Below, in pieces: positions 7,154 to 8,093 of a stretch of 8,093 bases of DNA. Made by a program: the position numbers and the translations under genes. Source of the stretch: Gammaproteobacteria bacterium (GTDB lineage Bacteria > Pseudomonadota > Gammaproteobacteria > Competibacterales > Competibacteraceae); the NCBI GenBank assembly GCA_020047885.1, contig JAIFNF010000124.1:1-8093 (forward strand), written 5' to 3'. Each line of letters opens with the position of its first letter. Position 1 is the first letter of the stretch. A model generated the notes under the pieces. It saw only the letters and a program-made list of their open reading frames with translations, ran no database searches and was not told the DNA's origin.

Positions 7154-7885
7154 ATGAGCCATCAAGCCCCCTGCGACGACACTACGACACTGCTCGAACA
7201 ATTACGCCGTAGCCAGGCCTTTCACCAGGGCGGCGTGGCCGGGATAGAGCAGCAATTCAAATGCCTGCAGCGCTGGCAATCGGCGCGACTGGCTCGCACC
7301 TATGCCGATGTGCTGAACAGCGCCCGCTACCGGTCTGCGGCTGAATTTTTTCTGGAGGAGCTGTATGGCGACCGGGATTTCCGCCAGCGCGAACAGGATC
7401 TCGCCCGTATCGTCCCCATGCTGACCCGGATTTTGCCGGCTGGTGTACTGCACACCACCGCGCTGGCGCTGGAGTTGAACGCTCTGTCCTACGAACTTGA
7501 TGCCGAGATGACGCGAACGCTGGTTATCGACTTTCGCTTTCAGGAAACACTCGACGAAGCGACATACACCGCTGCCTACCGCCAGTGCGCCCGCTATGAA
7601 CTGCGCGCTCGTCAGATTGATCTGGTTGAACAACTCGGCCAGGATCTGCAACAAATTGTCCGCAAAAACTTTATCGATGTAGCACTGAAGCTGGCTAAAA
7701 CGCCAGCGCGGTTGGCGGGCGTCGGGGAGTTGCACCATTTCCTGGAGACCGGCTTTTACGCCTTCCGCCAGATGGGATCTGATGCCGGGACGTTTATCGC
7801 CACCATTACCCGCCGTGAACAAGACCTGATGGAACGGATGCGCACCGGCCATCCGCAACCGTTGGCCGGGACGCCGGGCGGTTAA
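7154..7885 (+). CDS. FFLEELY-motif protein of unknown function
   Basis: The 243-residue product has no signal peptide or transmembrane helix and looks almost wholly alpha-helical. It carries RYRSAAEFFLEELYGDRDF at 58-76, the signature of a conserved proteobacterial family that I recognise only by that motif (RY..A..FFLEELYG..DF..R). The following RIVPMLTRILP segment (85-95) and ALELNALSYELDAEM (105-119) also fit this family. No catalytic motif is visible and the biochemical role is unknown. The ATG at 7154 has only a weak upstream site; AAGGACAGGA at 7126-7135 is 18 bases away, which is too far for normal use. The 28-bp gap from the oxidoreductase gene suggests co-transcription. The stop codon TAA (7883-7885) overlaps the stop of the opposing PHA-system gene, so any terminator must lie inside that gene. 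Confidence 0.8.
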   Translation: MSHQAPCDDTTTLLEQLRRSQAFHQGGVAGIEQQFKCLQRWQSARLARTYADVLNSARYRSAAEFFLEELYGDRDFRQREQDLARIVPMLTRILPAGVLHTTALALELNALSYELDAEMTRTLVIDFRFQETLDEATYTAAYRQCARYELRARQIDLVEQLGQDLQQIVRKNFIDVALKLAKTPARLAGVGELHHFLETGFYAFRQMGSDAGTFIATITRREQDLMERMRTGHPQPLAGTPGG

Positions 7886-8093
7886 GCCGAACCTAACCGC
7901 TCATCCAGTTGCCGGTGAATTTCCTCTTCCAGCCGCGATTTCAATGTGACCAACAGAAAACCCAGCCGCAGACTGATCCGAATCAAGCCGGGTTCCAGGT
8001 CGATCTGCCCACTGACCCCGGAGCGTTCAAAACACAGGGAATCCTCCTGCCAGTGATGGCTGATCTCATAGCGCTCAGCCAGTTCACCCACCA
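7882..8093 (-). CDS. Polyhydroxyalkanoic acid system family protein, partial (N-terminus outside the window)
   Basis: The visible 70 codons are the C-terminal part of a small protein, usually about 90-100 residues, found with PHA granule genes (TIGR02610-type). The evidence is ERYEISHHWQEDSLCFERSG, then GVSGQIDL, then IRISLRLGFLLVTLKSRLEE and a closing EIHRQLDERL helix. The family pattern, as recalled, is a Tyr-containing segment, W-x-x-D-x-L-x-F-x-R-x-G-V-x-G, a beta strand, L-G-x-L-L, then an amphipathic helix. The reading frame is open to the right edge, so the GTG at 8089-8091 is probably an internal Val rather than the start. It is likely cytoplasmic and granule- or phasin-related; its exact role is not established. 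It converges with the FFLEELY gene and shares the bases TTAA at its end. Confidence 0.82.
   Translation of the reverse strand, partial: VGELAERYEISHHWQEDSLCFERSGVSGQIDLEPGLIRISLRLGFLLVTLKSRLEEEIHRQLDERLGSA

Noticed and set aside
8089..8091. GTG as the start codon of the PHA-system gene
   Set aside because: The family normally has about 20-25 residues before this point and the frame stays open to the window edge, so the gene is more likely truncated by the window.
1..8093. Phage, insertion sequence, CRISPR, toxin-antitoxin or defence island
   Set aside because: No transposase, integrase, regularly spaced repeats, Cas-like genes or toxin-antitoxin pairs are visible. The exonuclease is linked to metabolic genes rather than to defence genes.

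Overview
The window is typical dense proteobacterial DNA of moderately high GC content. Its protein motifs point to a gammaproteobacterium that takes up acetate and stores polyhydroxyalkanoate (PHA). The evidence is an ActP-type acetate symporter very close to the enterobacterial one, a small PHA-system protein at the right edge, and a gene of the FFLEELY-motif type. A Competibacter-like lineage would fit, but that is an inference from gene content and no phylogenetic marker is present.

Layout. Positions 1-914 (+) hold the C-terminal half of a sodium/acetate symporter, cut by the left edge. A 108-bp convergent gap follows, with a strong 12-bp hairpin. Positions 1023-3179 (-) encode a 718-residue membrane protein that joins two transmembrane helices, a HAMP-like linker, a PAS-like domain and a degenerate histidine-kinase core to a complete DEDDh 3'-5' exonuclease. 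This is the most unusual gene in the window. A 161-bp divergent intergenic region (3180-3340) separates it from a rightward run of four closely spaced genes, probably one operon. The run consists of two exported DUF4139-type paralogues in tandem (3341-4525 and 4531-5967), an LhgO-like FAD-dependent oxidoreductase (6010-7125) and an FFLEELY-motif protein (7154-7885). The last gene runs convergently into the PHA-system gene (7882-8093, -, cut by the right edge), and the two stop codons overlap on the tetranucleotide TTAA.

How the genes may work together. The symporter imports acetate, the usual PHA precursor, and the PHA-system protein belongs to granule biology. The exonuclease fusion looks like a membrane sensor with a nuclease output in place of phosphotransfer. 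From memory, smaller relatives of this exonuclease sit near actP in pseudomonads, so a link to acetate metabolism is plausible but unproven. The two DUF4139 proteins carry signal peptides and should act in the periplasm or envelope, possibly as a pair. Their link to the cytoplasmic flavoprotein is positional only.

Two GC-rich palindromes (954-982 and 5982-6003) share a CCCTC/GAGGG core and look like members of one dispersed intergenic repeat family. The second one supplies the ribosome binding site of the FAD oxidoreductase. I saw no tRNA, rRNA, CRISPR array, insertion sequence or phage gene.
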